Positions 51,606 to 64,000 of a DNA stretch of 64,000 nucleotides are shown one piece after another (within the stretch, counting starts at the first letter, position 1; the number at the start of each line of letters is the position of its first letter). The notes under the pieces are model-generated. The model saw only the letters and a program-made list of their open reading frames with translations, made no database searches and was not told where the DNA came from. The DNA comes from Aristolochia californica. Taxonomy: Eukaryota > Streptophyta > Magnoliopsida > Piperales > Aristolochiaceae. A program made the position numbers and the translations under genes. Location: assembly GCA_029961685.1 (NCBI GenBank), contig JARWKL010000005.1, positions 12,180,164 to 12,244,163 on the forward strand, written 5' to 3'.

Positions 51606-53627
51606 GGATAAGCATTCTTGGAACATGTTAAAGATGCAAATGACCTATGGATCCAAACCTTTTAAAGAGAATAACATTAAATTCTCAAGTGAACGTGCGG
51701 TGGGATATTTACCCGAGTCAAACAAGCCATTATTTTGCCCATAGAATAAAAGCTGACCTAACGATCATCGATCATTGTAATGTAATTTATCATGCATAAC
51801 GGGTTATATTTTTGTAAGTAATGACTTATGGATTGGGAGTCAACACTTAGTTAAGAATGCCCCGCCTCCCCCTTTTCCCGACGATTGCAGAACCTGATAT
51901 ATAAAAACTAAAAAGAGTTTACAATCCCTAAAAATTACAGACACTTTTTGGAATTATCTCTCTCTACATTTGTGCATTGTGAATTTCCATTATAGATGAA
52001 TACTTTTTTCTTAAATCAAAACAAGAGTTTTTACTTTCCCTTCATCTCGTAAAAAAAAAAGAGATAAAATTCAAAAAGATCACAACAAAATGAAAATTTT
52101 AGTGTTTATGTAAGCAAAGAATTTAAAGCAATCAAAAACTTTAAGTAAATAAAATTTATTCACACACCACAAATGAACACAAAAGTTTTGTTACCCAAGT
52201 TTGGGAAATTCCACTAGATCAACCCCAATAGCTCGGTATTTTATAAGAAAGAGATTTTTCTCCACATGTTTTAAAAAATGGATATGCATGCTTGAAACAT
52301 GTTAAAGATGCAAATAACCTCTGGATCCAAATCTTTTAAAGAGAATAACATTAAATTCTCAAGTGATCGTCCGGTGGGATATTTACCCGTGTCAAACAAG
52401 CCTTTAATTTGCCCACTTACAAAAAGTTGACCTTACAATCATAGATGATTTTTAATTGATTTATCATGTGTAATGAGCTATATTTTTGTAAGTAATGACT
52501 TATGGATTGGGAGTAAACTCTAAGTTAAAAATCACCCACCTCCCCCTTTTTCCGATGATTGTAGAATCTGATATATAAAAACTAAAAAGCGTTTACAATC
52601 CCAAAAAATTATAGACACATTTTGGAATTATCTCTCTCTTTATTTGTGCATTATGCATTTCAATTTTAGATGTATACTTTTTTCTTAAATCAAAACTTGA
52701 GTTTTCACTTTCCCTTTGTCCCATAAACAAAAAAAGAGATAAAATGGAAACGAATCACAACATAATGAAAATTTTAGAGTTTAAGTATGGAAATAATTTG
52801 AAACAATAAACAAATGTAAGTAAAGAAAATTTATTCACACACCACAAATGAACACAAAATTTTTTTTATCCAAGTTTGGGAAATTCCACTCGTTCAACCC
52901 TAATAGCTAGGAATTTTATAAGAAAGAGATTTTTCTACACTTGTTTTAAAAAATGGATATGCATGCTTGAAACATGTTAGAGATGCAAATGACCTGGGGA
53001 TCCAAACTTTTAAAAGAGAATAACATTAAATTCTCAAGTGAACGTGCGGAGGATTATTTACCCGACTCAAACAAGCCATTTTTTTGCCCATTTACAAAAA
53101 GCTGACCGAGTGATCATAGATGATTGTAAAGTGATTTATCATGCGTAACATGCTATATTTTTGTAAGGAATGACATGTGGATTGGGAGCAACACTCAGTT
53201 AAAAATCCCCTGCCTCCCCTTTTCCCGACGAATACAGAACCTGATATATAAAAACTAAAAAGAGTTTACTATCCCTTAGAATTAGAGAAACTTTTTGAAA
53301 TTATCTCTCTCTACATTTTTGCATTGTGCATTTCAATTTTAGATGTATACTTTTTTCCTAAATCAAGACTTGAGTTTTTAGTTTCCCTTCATCTCTTAAA
53401 AACAAAAAAAAGATAAAAGTCAAAAAGATCACAACAAAATGAAAGTTTTAGAGTTTATGTAAGGAAAGAATTTAAAGTAATAAACAAAAGTAAGTAAAGA
53501 AAATTTATTCACACGCCACAAATGAACACAAAAGTTTTGTTATCCAAGTTTTTGAAATTCCACTACAACAACCCTATTAGCTCAGTATTTAATAAGAAAG
53601 AGATTTTTCTACACATGTTTTAATAAA

Positions 53628-56148
53628 TGGATATGCATGCTTGAAACATGTTAAAGATGCAAATGACCTATGGATCCAAACATTTTAAAGAGAATAACAT
53701 TAAATTCTCAAGTGAACGTGCGGTGGGATATTTACGCGAGTCAAACAAGCCATTATTATCCCATTTACAAAAAGCTGACCTAACGATCATAGATGATTTT
53801 AAAGTGATTTATTGCGTTTATGGAATGACATATGGATTGGTAGTCAACACTTAATTAAAAATCCCCCGCCTCCCCCTTTTCCCGACGATTGCAGAACCCG
53901 ATATATAAAAACTAAAAAGAGTTTACAATCCCTAAGAATTACAAAAACTTTTTGTAATTATCTCTCTCTAAATTTGTGCATTGTGAATTTGCATTTTAGA
54001 TGTATACTTTTATCTTAAATCAAAACTTGAGTTTTCAGTTTCCCATCATCTCGTAAACAAAAAAGGAGATAAAAGGCAAATAGATCAGAACAAAATGAAA
54101 ATTTTAGAGTTTAAGTATGGAAAGAATTGAAAGCAATAAACAAAATTAAGTAAAGAAAATTTATTCACACACCACAAATGCACAAAAAAATTTTGTTATC
54201 CAAGTTTGGGAAATTCCACTAGTTCAAGTGAACGTGCGGTTTGAAATTTACTGGAGTCAAACTATCCATTGTTTTGGTCATTTACCAAAAGCTGACCTAA
54301 CAATCATAGATGATTGTAAATTGATTTATCTTGTGTAACAGGCTATATTTTTGTAAGGAATGACTTTTGGATTGGGAGTCAACACAGTTAAAAATCCCCC
54401 GCATCCCCCTTTTCCCGACGATTGCAGAACCTGCTATATAAAAACTAAATAGATTTTACAATCCCTTAAAATTACAGAAACCTTTTGGAATTATCTCTCT
54501 ATACTTTTGTACATTGTGCATGTCCATTTTAGATATATACTTTTTTCTTAATATAAAACTTGAGTTTCCACTTTCCCATCATCTTGTCAACAAAAAAGAG
54601 ATAAAAGGCAAATAGATCACAACAAAATGAAAATTTTAGAGTTTATGTATGGAAATAATTTAAAGCAATAAACAAATGGAAGTAAAGAAAATTTATTGAC
54701 ACACCACAAATGAACTCAAAATTTTTGTTTTTGGGAAATTCCACTTGTTCAACCCTAAAAGCTCGAAATTTTATCTGAAAGAGATTTTCCTACACATGTT
54801 TTAAAAAATGGAAATGCATGTTTGAAACATGTTTAAGATAAAAATGACCTATGGATCCAAACCTTTTAAAGAGAATAACATTAAATTCTCAAGTGAACAT
54901 GTGGTGGGATATTTACCCGAGTCAAACAAGCCATTATTTTGGCCATTTGAAAATTTTAGAGTTTTTGTATGGAAAGAATTTAAAGCAATAAACAAATGTA
55001 AGTAAAGAAAATTTATTCACACACCACAAATGAACACAAAAGTTTTGTTATCCAAGTTTGGGAAATTCCACTAGTTCAACCCTAATATCTCGGAAAGATT
55101 TTTCTACATATGTTTAAAAAAATAGATATGCATTCTTGAAACATGTTAAAAAAGCAAATGACCTAGAGATCGAAACCTTTTAAAGAGAATAACATTAAAT
55201 TCTCAAGTGAACATGCGGTGGGAATTTATCCGAGTAAAACAATCTATAATTTTGCCCATTTACAAAAATTTGACCTCACAATCATTGATGATTATAAGTG
55301 ATTTATCATGCATAACGGGTTATATTTTTGTAAGGATTGACTTATGGATACGGAGTCAACACTCAGTTAAAAATTCCATGCCTCCCCCTTTTCCCAATGA
55401 TTGTAGAACCTGATATATAAAAACAAAAAAGAGTTGACAATCCCTAAAAATTTCAGGCACTTTGTGGAATTATCTTTCTCTACATTTGTCCATTGTGCAT
55501 TTCCATTTTAGATGTATAATTTTTTCCTAAATCAAAACTTGAATTTTCACTTTCCCTTCATCACGTAAAAACAAAATGAGATAAAAGGCAAATAGATCAC
55601 AACAAAATTAAAATGTAAGAGTTTATGTATGGAAAGAATTTAAAACAACAAACAAATGTATGTAAAGAAAATTTATTCACACTCCACAAATGAACACAAA
55701 ATTTTTGTTATCCAAGTTTGTGAAATTCTAGTTCAACCCTAATAGATCAGAATTTTATAAGAATGAGATTTTTCTATACATGTTTTAAAAATTTGATATG
55801 CATGCTGCAAATATGTTAAAGATGCAAATGACCAAAGGATCCAAAGATTTTAAAGAAAAAAAGATTAAATTCTCAAGTGAACGTGCGGTGGGATATTTAC
55901 CTAAGTCAAACAAGTCATTATTTTGCACATTTACAAAAAGCTGACCTAATGATCATAACCTTTTAATTTTAGAGTTTATGAATGGAAATAATTTAAAGCA
56001 ATAACATATGTAAGTAAATAAAATTTATTCACACACCACAAATGAACACAAAAGTTTTCTTATCCAAGTTTGGGAAATTCCACTTGTTCAACCCTAATGG
56101 CTTGGAATTTTATAAGAAAGAGATTTTTCTACCCATGTTTTAAAAAAT
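53628..56148 (+). repeat. Cluster of deletion-bearing family B units
   Basis: Spacings are 1181, 314, 671 and 354 bp. Joins are at 54,222-54,230 (CCACTAGTTCAAGTGAACGTG; about 170 bp and one anchor lost), 54,946-54,951 (GGCCATTTGAAAATTTTAGAG; about 360 bp lost) and 55,956-55,969 (GATCATAACCTTTTAATTTT; about 320 bp lost). A smaller deletion lies near 55,090 (TATCTCGGAAAGATTTTTC). No inserted foreign DNA is seen. Confidence 0.85.
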
Positions 56149-56299
56149 GGATATGAATGCATGAAACATGTTAAAGATGCAAAGGACCTATGGATCATAA
56201 CCTTTTAAAGAGAATAACATTAAATTCTCAAGTGAACGTGCGGTAGGATGTTTACCCGACTCAAACAAGACATTACTTTGCCCATTTACTTAAAGCATA

Positions 56300-58000
56300 C
56301 CTAACGATCATAGATGATTGTAAAGTGATTTATCATGCATAACAGGCTATATTTTTGTAAGGAACTTATGGATTGGAAGTTAACACTCAGTTAAAAATCT
56401 AGCGCCTCCTACTTTTCCCAACAAATCCAAAACCTGATATATAAAAACTAAAAAGAGTTTACAATTCCTAAAAATTACAGACACTTTTTGGAATTATCTC
56501 TCTCTACATTTGTGCATTGTGTATTTCCATTTTAAATTTATATTTTTTTCTTAAATGAAGACTTGAGTTTTCACTTTCCCTTCATCTCGTAGACAAAAAA
56601 AAGAGTTGAACTACAAAATAAAAATTTTAGAGTTTATATATGGGTATAATTTAAAACAATAAACAAATTTGTTTAAAGAAAATTTATTCACACACAACAA
56701 ATGAACACAGAAGTTTTGTTCTCTGAGTTTGGGAAATTCCACTAGTTCATCCCTAATAGCTCGGAATTTTATTAGAAAGAGATTTTTCTACACATATTTT
56801 AAAAAATGGATATGGATGCTTGAAACATGTTAAAGATGAAAATGACCTAAGGATCCAAACCTTTTTAAGAGAATACCATTAAATTCTCATGTGAACGTGC
56901 GGTGGGATATTTACCCGAGTCAACAAGCCATTATTTTGCCCATTTACAAAAAGTTGACCTAACGATCATAGATGATTGTAAAGTGATTTATTACGCGTAA
57001 CGGGCTATGTTTTTGTAAGGAATGACTTATGGATTGGGAGTCAACACTAAGTTAAAAATCCCCCCCCCCCCTCCCCCTTTTCCCGACGATTGTAGAACCT
57101 GATATATAAAACTAAAAAGAGTTTACAATCCCTAAAAGATACATAAACTTTTTGGAAGTATCTCTGTCTACATTTGGGCATTGTGTGTTTCCATTTTAGA
57201 TGTATAATTTTTCTTAAATCAAAACTTGAGTTTTCACTTTCCCTTCATCTCGTAAACAAAAAACAGAGATAAAAGGCAAATAGATTACAACAAAATGAAA
57301 ATTTTAGAGTTTTAATATAGAATGAATTTAAAGCAATAAACAAATTTAAGCAAAGAAAATTTATTCACACACAATAAATGAACATAAAAGTTTTGTTATC
57401 CATGTTTTGGAAATTCCACTACTTCAACCCTAATAGCTCAGAATTTTATAAGAAAGAGATGTTTCTACACATATTTTAAAAAATGGATAGGCATGCTTGA
57501 AACATGTGTTAAAGATGCAAATGGCCTATGGATACAAACCTTTTAAAGATAATAACATTAAATACTCAAGTGAACGTGTGGTGGGATATCCGCTCGAGTC
57601 AAACAAGCCATTATTTCGCCCATTTACAAAAAGCTGACCTAACGATCATAAATGATTGTCAAGTGATTTATTGTGTGTAACAGGCTATATTTTTGTAAGG
57701 AATAACTTATGGATAGGGAGTCAACACTCAGTTAAAAATACTTCGCCTCCCCCTTTTCCCGATGATTGTAGAACCTGATATATTAATTAAAAAGTGTTTA
57801 CATTCCCTATAAATTGCTGACACTTTTTGGAATTATTTCTCTCAACATTTGTGCATTGTGCATTTCCATTTTAAATTTATACTTTTTTCTTAAATCAAAA
57901 TTTGAGTTTTGACTTTCCCTTCATCTCGTAAACCATAAAAAGAGTTAAAAGGCAAATTGATCACAACAAAATGAAAATTTTAGAGTTTACGTATTGAATG
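56300..58000 (+). repeat. Six-unit-spaced duplicated block, copy 1
   Basis: Shares private variants with about 60,400-62,000 at an offset of about 4,060 bp: TGGATATGGATGCTT with GATGAAAATGACCTAAGG and AAACCTTTTTAA (anchors 56807 and 60868), GAGATGTTTCTACACATATT with ATGGATAGGCATGC, ATGGATACAAACC and AAAGATAATAAC (anchors 57484 and 61542), and TCTCGTAG upstream. The copies have diverged. Confidence 0.75.
57060..57071 (+). repeat. Poly-C tract, 12 cytosines
   Basis: A moderate expansion at the C-rich phase of family B, between GTTAAAAAT and TCCCCCTTTTCCCGACG. Confidence 0.85.
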
Positions 58001-59459
58001 AATTTAAAGCAAAAAATAAAAGTAAGTAAAGAAAATTTATTCACACACCATAGATGAACACAAAAGTTTTGTTATCAAAGTTTGGGAAATTCCACTAGTT
58101 CAACCCTAATAGCTCGTAATTTTATAAGAAATAGATTTTTCCACACATGTTTTACAAAATGGATATGCATGCTTCAAACATGTTAAAAATGCAAATGACA
58201 TATGGATCCAAAAATTTTAAAGAGAATAACATTAAATTCTCAAGTGAACGCCCGGTGGGATATTTACCCTAGTCAAACAAGTCATTATTTTTCCCATTTA
58301 CAAAAAGCTGACCTAATGATCATAGATGATTGTAAAGTGATTTATCATGTGTAACGGGCTATATTTTTGTAAGGAATGACTTATGGATTGGGAGTCAAAT
58401 CTCAGTTAAAAGTCCTATGCCTCTCCCTAATCCCAACAATTGTAGAGCCTGATATATAAAAATTAAAAAGAGTTTACAATCCCTAAAAATGACAGACACT
58501 TTTTGGAATTATCTCTCTCTACGTTTGTGCATTGTGCATTTCCATTTTAGATATTTACTTTTTTCTTAAATCAAAACTTGAGGTTTCACTTTCCCTTAAT
58601 CTCGTAAACCAAAAAAAGAGATAAAAGGCAAATAAATCACAAAATAATGAAAATTTTAGAGTTTATGAATGGAAAGAATTTAAAGCAATAAAAAAATATA
58701 AATAAATAAAATTTATTCACACACCACAAATGAACACAAAAGGTTTGATATCCAAGTTTGGGAAATTCCACTAGTTCATCCCTAATAGCTCGGAATTTTA
58801 TATGAAAGATATTTTTAAACACATGTTACAAAAAATAGATATGCATGCATGAAACATGTTAGAGATGCAAATGACCTATGGTTCCAAACCTTACAAAGAG
58901 AATAGCTTTAAATTCTCAAGTGAATGTGCAGTGGGATATTTACCCGAGTCATAGAAGCCATTATTTTGCCCATTGACAAAAAGATGACCTAACGATCATA
59001 GATGATTGTAAAGTGATTTATCATATGTAACGGGCTATATTTTTGTAAGGAGCGACTTAAAGATTGGGAGTCAACACCCAGTTTAAAATCCCCTGTCTCC
59101 CCCTTTCCAGATGATTTCAGAACCTGATATATAAAAACTAAAAAGAGTTTACAATACCTAAAAATTACAGACACTTTTTGGAATTATCACTCTCTACATT
59201 TGTGCATTGTGCATCTCCATTTTAGATGTATATTTTTTTCTTAAATCAAAACATGAGTTTTCACTGTTCCTTCATCTCGTAAACAAAAAAAAAAGAGATA
59301 AAAGGCAAATAGATCAAAACAAAATGAAAATTTTAGAGTTTATGTGTGGAAAGAATTTAATTCAATAAAAAAAATGTAAGTAAAGAAAATTTATTCACAC
59401 ACCACAAATGAACAAAAAAGTTATGTTATCCAAGTTTAGGAAATTCCACTAGTTCAACA

Positions 59460-60430
59460 CTTGTAGCTCGGAATTATATAACGAAGAGATTTTTCTACAC
59501 ATATTTTAAAAAAATGGATACGCATGCTTGAAACATGTTAAAGATGTAAATGACTTATGGATCCAAACCTTTTAAAGAGAATAACATTAAGTTCTCAAGT
59601 GAACGTGCGGTGGGATATCTACTCGAGTCAAACAAGCCATTATTTTTTCCATTTACAAAAAGCTGACGTAACGATCATAGATGATTGTATAGTGATTTAT
59701 CATGCGTAATGGGCTATATTTTTGTAAGGAATGCCTTATGCATTGGGAGTCAACACTCAATTAAAAATCCCCTGCCTCCCCCTTTTCCGGACGATTGCAA
59801 AACATGATATGTAAAAACTAAAAAGATTTTAAAATCCCAAAAAATTACTGATACTTTTTCGAATTATCTCTCTCTACATTTGTGCACTGTGCATTTCCAT
59901 TTTAAATGTATATTTTTTTTCTTAAATCAAAACTTGAGTTTTCACTTTTCCTTCAACTCGTAGACAAAAAAAAGAGATAAAAGGCTAATAGATCACAACA
60001 GAATGAAAATTTTAGAGTTTATATATGGAAATAATTTAAAGCAATAAACAAATTTATGTAAAGAAAATTTAGTCACACACCACAAATGAATACAAAAGTT
60101 TTGTTATCCAAGTTTTGGAAATTCCACTAGTTCAACCCTAATAGCTCGAAATTTTATAACGAAGAGATTTTTCTACACATATTTTAAAAAATGGATATGC
60201 ATGCTTGAAACATGTTAAAGATGCAAATGACCGATGGATCCAAACCTTTTAAAGAGAATAACATTAAATTCTCAAGTGAACATGCGGTGGGATATCTACT
60301 CGAGTCAAACAAGCCATTATTTTTTCCATTTACAAAAAGCTGACCTAACTATCATAGATGATTGTAAAGTGATTTATCATGCGTAACAGGCTATATTTTT
60401 GTAAGAAATGCATTATGGATTGGGAGTCAA
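59460..60430 (+). repeat. Adjacent duplicated family B monomers
   Basis: Units at 59515 and 60192 share TATAACGAAGAGATTTTTC, CACATATTTTAAAA, GGGATATCTACTCGAGTC and CCATTATTTTTTCCATTTAC. TCTACTCGAG also appears in the 61,542 unit, which suggests spread across neighbours. Confidence 0.75.
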
Positions 60431-63400
60431 CACTCAATTAAAATCCCCCGCCTCCCCCTTTTTCGGACGATTGCAAAACCTGATATACAAAAACTAAAAA
60501 GTGTTTGACAATCCCTAAAAATTATAGACACTTTTTGGAATTATCTCTCTCTACATTTGTGCATTGTGCATTTCAATTTTAAAAGTATATTTTTTTCTTA
60601 AATCAAAACTTGAGTTTTCACTTTCCCTTCATCTCGTAGTAGAAAAAAAGGGATAAAAGGCTAATATATCACAACAAAATGAAAATTTTAGTGTTTATAA
60701 ATGGAAAAAATTTAACGCAATAATCAAGTTTATGTAAAGAAAATTTCGACACACACCACAAATGAACACAAAAGTTTGGTTACCCAACTTTTGGAAATTC
60801 CACTAGTTTAACCCTATTAGCTCGGAATTTTATATGAAAGAGATTTTTCTACACATGTTTTAAAACATGGATATGGATGCTTTAATCATGTTAAAGATGA
60901 AAATGACCTAAGGATCCAAACCTTTTTAAAATAATAACATTAAATTCTCAAGTGAATGTGCGGTGGGATATTTACCGAAGTAAAACAAGCCATTATTTTG
61001 CCCATTTACTAAAAGCTAACCTCACAATCATAGATGATTGTAAAGTGATTTATCATGTGTAACTGGCTATATTTTTGTAAGGAATGACATATGGATTGGG
61101 AGTCAACACTCAGTTAAAAATCCCCCGCCTCCCCTTTTTCCCGACGATTGCAGAACCTGATATATAAAAACTAAAAAGAATTTACAATCCCTAAAAATTA
61201 CATACAATTTTTGAAATATCTTTCTCTACATTTCTGCATTGTGCATTTCCATTTTAGATGTATACTTTTTTCTTAAATCAAAACTTGATTTTTCACTTTC
61301 CTTTAATCTCGTATACAAAAAAAAGAGATAAAAGGCTAATAGATCAGAACAAACTGAAAATTTAAAGTTTATATATGGAAAGAATTTAAAGCAATAAAGA
61401 AATGTAAATAAAGAAAATTAATTGACACACCACAATTGAACACAAAAGTTTTGTTATCCAAGTTTTTGAAATTCCCATTGTTCAACCCTACTACCTTGGA
61501 ATTTTATAAGCAAGAGATGTTTCTACACATATTATAAAAAATGGATAGGCATGCTTGAAACATGTTAAAGATGCAAATGACCTATGGATACAAACCTTTT
61601 AAAGATAATAACATTAAATTCTCAAGTGAACGTGTAGTGGGATATCTACTCGAGTCAAACAAGCCATTATTTTGCCCATTAAAAAAGAGCTGACCTAATG
61701 GTCATAGATGATTGTAAAGTGATTTATCATGTGTAACAGGCTATATTTTTGTAAGGAATGACTTATGCATTGGGAGTCAACACTCAGTTAAAAATACCAC
61801 GCCTCCCCCTTTTCCCGACGATTGCAGAACATGATATATAAAAATTAAAAAGAGTTTACAATCCCTAAAAATTACTGACACTTTTTGGAATTATCTCTCT
61901 CTACATTTGTGCATTGTGATTTTCCATTTTAAATGAATACTTTTTCTGAAATCAAAACCTGAATTTTGACTTTCCCTTCGTCTCTTAAACAAAAAAGAGA
62001 GATAAAAGGCAAATAGATCACAACAAAACGAAAATTTTAGAGATTATGTATGGAAAAAATTTAAAGCAATAGACAAATGGTGTAAAGAAAATTTATTCAC
62101 ACACTACAAATGAACACTAAATTTTTGTAATCCAAGTTTGGGAAATTCCACTAGTACAACCCTGATATCTTGAAATTTTATAAGAAAGTGATTTTTCTAC
62201 ACATATTTTGAAAAATGGATATGCATGCTTGAAACATGTTAAAGATGCAAATGACCTATGGATCCAAACCTTTTAAAGAGAATAACATTAAATTCTCAAG
62301 TGAACGTGCGGTGGGATAGCTACTCTAGTAAAAAAGGCCATTAGTTTATCCATTTACAAAAAGCAAACCTAACGATCATAGATGATTGTAAGGTGAATTA
62401 TCATGCGTAACAGGCTAAATTTTTCTAAGGAATGACTTATGGATTGGGAGTCAACTCTCGGTTACAAATCCCCTGCCTCCCCCTTTTACCGGCGATTGCA
62501 GAACCTGATATATAGAAACTAAAAAGCGTTTACAATCCCTAAATATTACCGACACTTTTTGGAATTATCTCTCTCTACAATTGTGCATTGTGCATTTCCA
62601 TTTTATATGTATACTTTTTTTTAAATGAAAACTTGGGTTTTCACTTTCCCTTCATCTCGTAAACAAAAAAAAGAGATAAAAGGCAAATAGATCAAAACAA
62701 AATGAAAATTTTAGAGTTTATGTAAGGAAATAATTTAAAGCAATAAATAAATGTAATTAAAAAAAATTATTCACACACCCCAAATGCAGACAAAAGTTTT
62801 GTTATCCAAGTTTGGGAAATTCCACTAGTTCAACCCTAATAGCTCGGAATTTTATAAGAAAGAGTTTTTTCCACGCATGTTTTAAAAAAATAGATGTTCA
62901 TGATTGAAGGAATTTTAAAGATTCAAATGACCTATGGATCCAAACCTTTTAAAGAAAATAATATTAAATTCTCAAGTGAACGTGCAGTGGGATATTTACT
63001 TGAGTCAAACTAGCCATTGTTTTGCCCATTTACAAAAAGCTGAGCTAACGATCATAGATGAGTGTCAAGTGATTTATCATGCGTAACGAGCTATATTTTT
63101 GGAAGGAATGACTTATGGATTGGCATTCAACACTCAGTTAAAAATCCCTAGTCCCCCCCCCACCCCCCTCCTCTTTTCTTGACGATTGCAGAACCTGATA
63201 TATAAAAACTAAAACCAGTTTCTAATCTCTAAAAGTTACATACACTTTTTGGAATTATCTCTCTCTAAATTTGTGCATTGTGAATTTCCATTATAGATGT
63301 ATACTTTTTTTAAATCAAAACATGAGTTTTCACTTTCCCTTCATCTCGTAAAAAAAAAAAGGATAAAAGGCAAATAGTTCACAAGAAAATGAAAATCTTA

Positions 63401-64000
63401 GATGTGATGTATGAAAATAATTTAAAGCAAAAAACAAATGTAAATAAAGAAAATTTATTGACACAGCACAAATGAACACAAAAGTTTGTTATCCAAGTTT
63501 GGGAAATTCCACTAGCTCAACCCTATTTGCTCGGAATTTTAAAAATCGATATACAGGCTTGAAACATGTTAAAGATGCAAATGAACTATGGATCGAAACC
63601 TTTGAAAGAGAATAACATTAAATTCTGATGTGAACGTGCGGTGGGATATTTACCCGAGTGAAACAAGCCATTATTTTGCCCATTTACAAAAAGCTGACCT
63701 AACAATCACAAATGATTGTAAAGTGATTTATCAAGTGTAACGTGCTATATTTTTGTAAGGAATGACATATGGATTGGGAGTCAACACTCAATTAAAAATC
63801 CCCCGCCTCCCCCTTTTCCTGACAATTGTAGAACCTGATATATAAAAACTAAAAAGAGTTGACAATCCCTAAAAATTATAGACACTTTTTGGAATTATCT
63901 CTCTCTACATTTTTGCATTGTGCATGTCCATTTTAGATGTATTCTTTTTTCTTAAATAAAAACTTGAGTTTTCACTGTCCCTTCATCTCGTAAACAAAAA

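Larger units (their letters stand above)
25333..64000 (+). repeat. Satellite family B (about 676-bp tandem unit)
   Basis: Anchors: 25738, 26395, 27070, 27633, 28307, 29273, 29871, 30538, 31217, 31892, 32575, 33253, 33893, 34542, 35217, 35892, 36545, 37223, 37897, 38577, 39255, 39933, 40608, 41281, 41957, 42601, 43274, 43917, 44597, 45263, 45909, 46667, 47341, 48094, 48740, 49495, 50172, 50929, 51605, 52279, 52954, 53628, 54809, 55123, 55794, 56148, 56807, 57484, 58160, 58837, 59515, 60192, 60868, 61542, 62217, 62891, 63547. Diagnostic differences from A: GCATGCTTGAAACATGTTAAAG, TATGGATCCAAACC, GAGTCAAACAAGCCATTATT, GTGATTTATCATGCGTAACG, GATTGGGAGTCAAC, CCCGACGATTGCAGAACCTG, GTGCATTGTGCATTTCC, GTATACTTTTTTCTTAAATC, GAGATAAAAGGC and GGAAAGAATTTAAAGC. 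One orientation throughout. Short open frames, all under 95 codons, fall at recurring phases and carry no recognisable domain. Confidence 0.95.

Noticed and set aside
158..64000. Single CCCTAAA motifs (plant telomere-type heptamer) in ACAATCCCTAAAAATTAC of each unit
   Set aside because: There is one heptamer per unit with no tandem telomeric run, so it does not show a telomere or interstitial telomeric array.
25333..64000. CENP-B-box-like sequence around CCCGACGATTGCAG in family B
   Set aside because: The required TTCG...CGGG spacing and core bases do not match on either strand.
158..64000. CRISPR-like array, because of regular repetition
   Set aside because: The whole unit of about 680 bp is repeated with no short repeat and unique spacer pattern, and no associated genes exist.
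158..64000. LTR retrotransposon or integrated virus as the source of the unit
   Set aside because: No polypurine tract, primer-binding site, TG...CA-bounded terminal repeat or polymerase frame could be found in the unit.

Overview
The window is non-coding satellite DNA, almost certainly nuclear and most likely from a flowering plant. The plant assignment is an inference from a long AT-rich satellite plus a hAT-type transposon with GGCTCG-rich subterminal repeats; no gene fixes the taxon. I found no protein-coding gene, rRNA, tRNA, CRISPR array or bacterial-type operon. The short open frames (about 60-116 codons) recur at the same phase of the satellite unit or lie in low-complexity transposon sequence, and I do not call them genes.

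Layout. (1) Positions 1 to about 157 are pyrimidine-rich DNA unlike the satellite, so the window appears to begin at an edge of the array. (2) From about 158 to 25,332 runs a head-to-tail satellite with a unit of about 680 bp (family A). Most intact units carry GATTGATCGATCAATC-like palindromes, a TATATAAA box, a GGATCC site and a C-rich tract that sometimes expands to 16-37 cytosines. (3) Family A is interrupted at 16,605-19,101 by one transposon of 2,497 bp. It has 24-bp imperfect terminal inverted repeats (TAGGGGTGGC.../...GCCACCCCTG) and an exact 8-bp target duplication TGCATGCA, and is diagnosed as a non-autonomous hAT-superfamily element. Its interior is unusual: a GC-rich block, a GGGAGC microsatellite, a 14-bp-arm hairpin, a 0.5-kb direct duplication and an internal copy of its own right terminus. 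(4) At 25,333 the array switches abruptly to a related family B (about 676 bp), which fills the window to 64,000. Family B has lost the palindrome, gained a GTGCATT duplication and a longer GAGATAAAAGG motif, and often reads GAACCTGATATATAAAAACT.

All satellite units I examined lie in the same orientation. I located 90 phase anchors (33 in A, 57 in B). Local history is visible: A/B-type dimers of about 1.36 kb (4.0-7.5 kb and 12.7-15.5 kb), a very recent monomer duplication (37.9-39.3 kb), a dimeric higher-order repeat of about 1.43 kb with four successive copies (45.9-51.6 kb), a six-unit (about 4.06 kb) repeat linking 56.3-58.0 kb and 60.4-62.0 kb, and about a dozen truncated units joined at short homologies. 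This is the pattern expected from unequal exchange and replication slippage. The array could be centromeric, pericentromeric, knob or subtelomeric heterochromatin; the sequence alone does not decide which.
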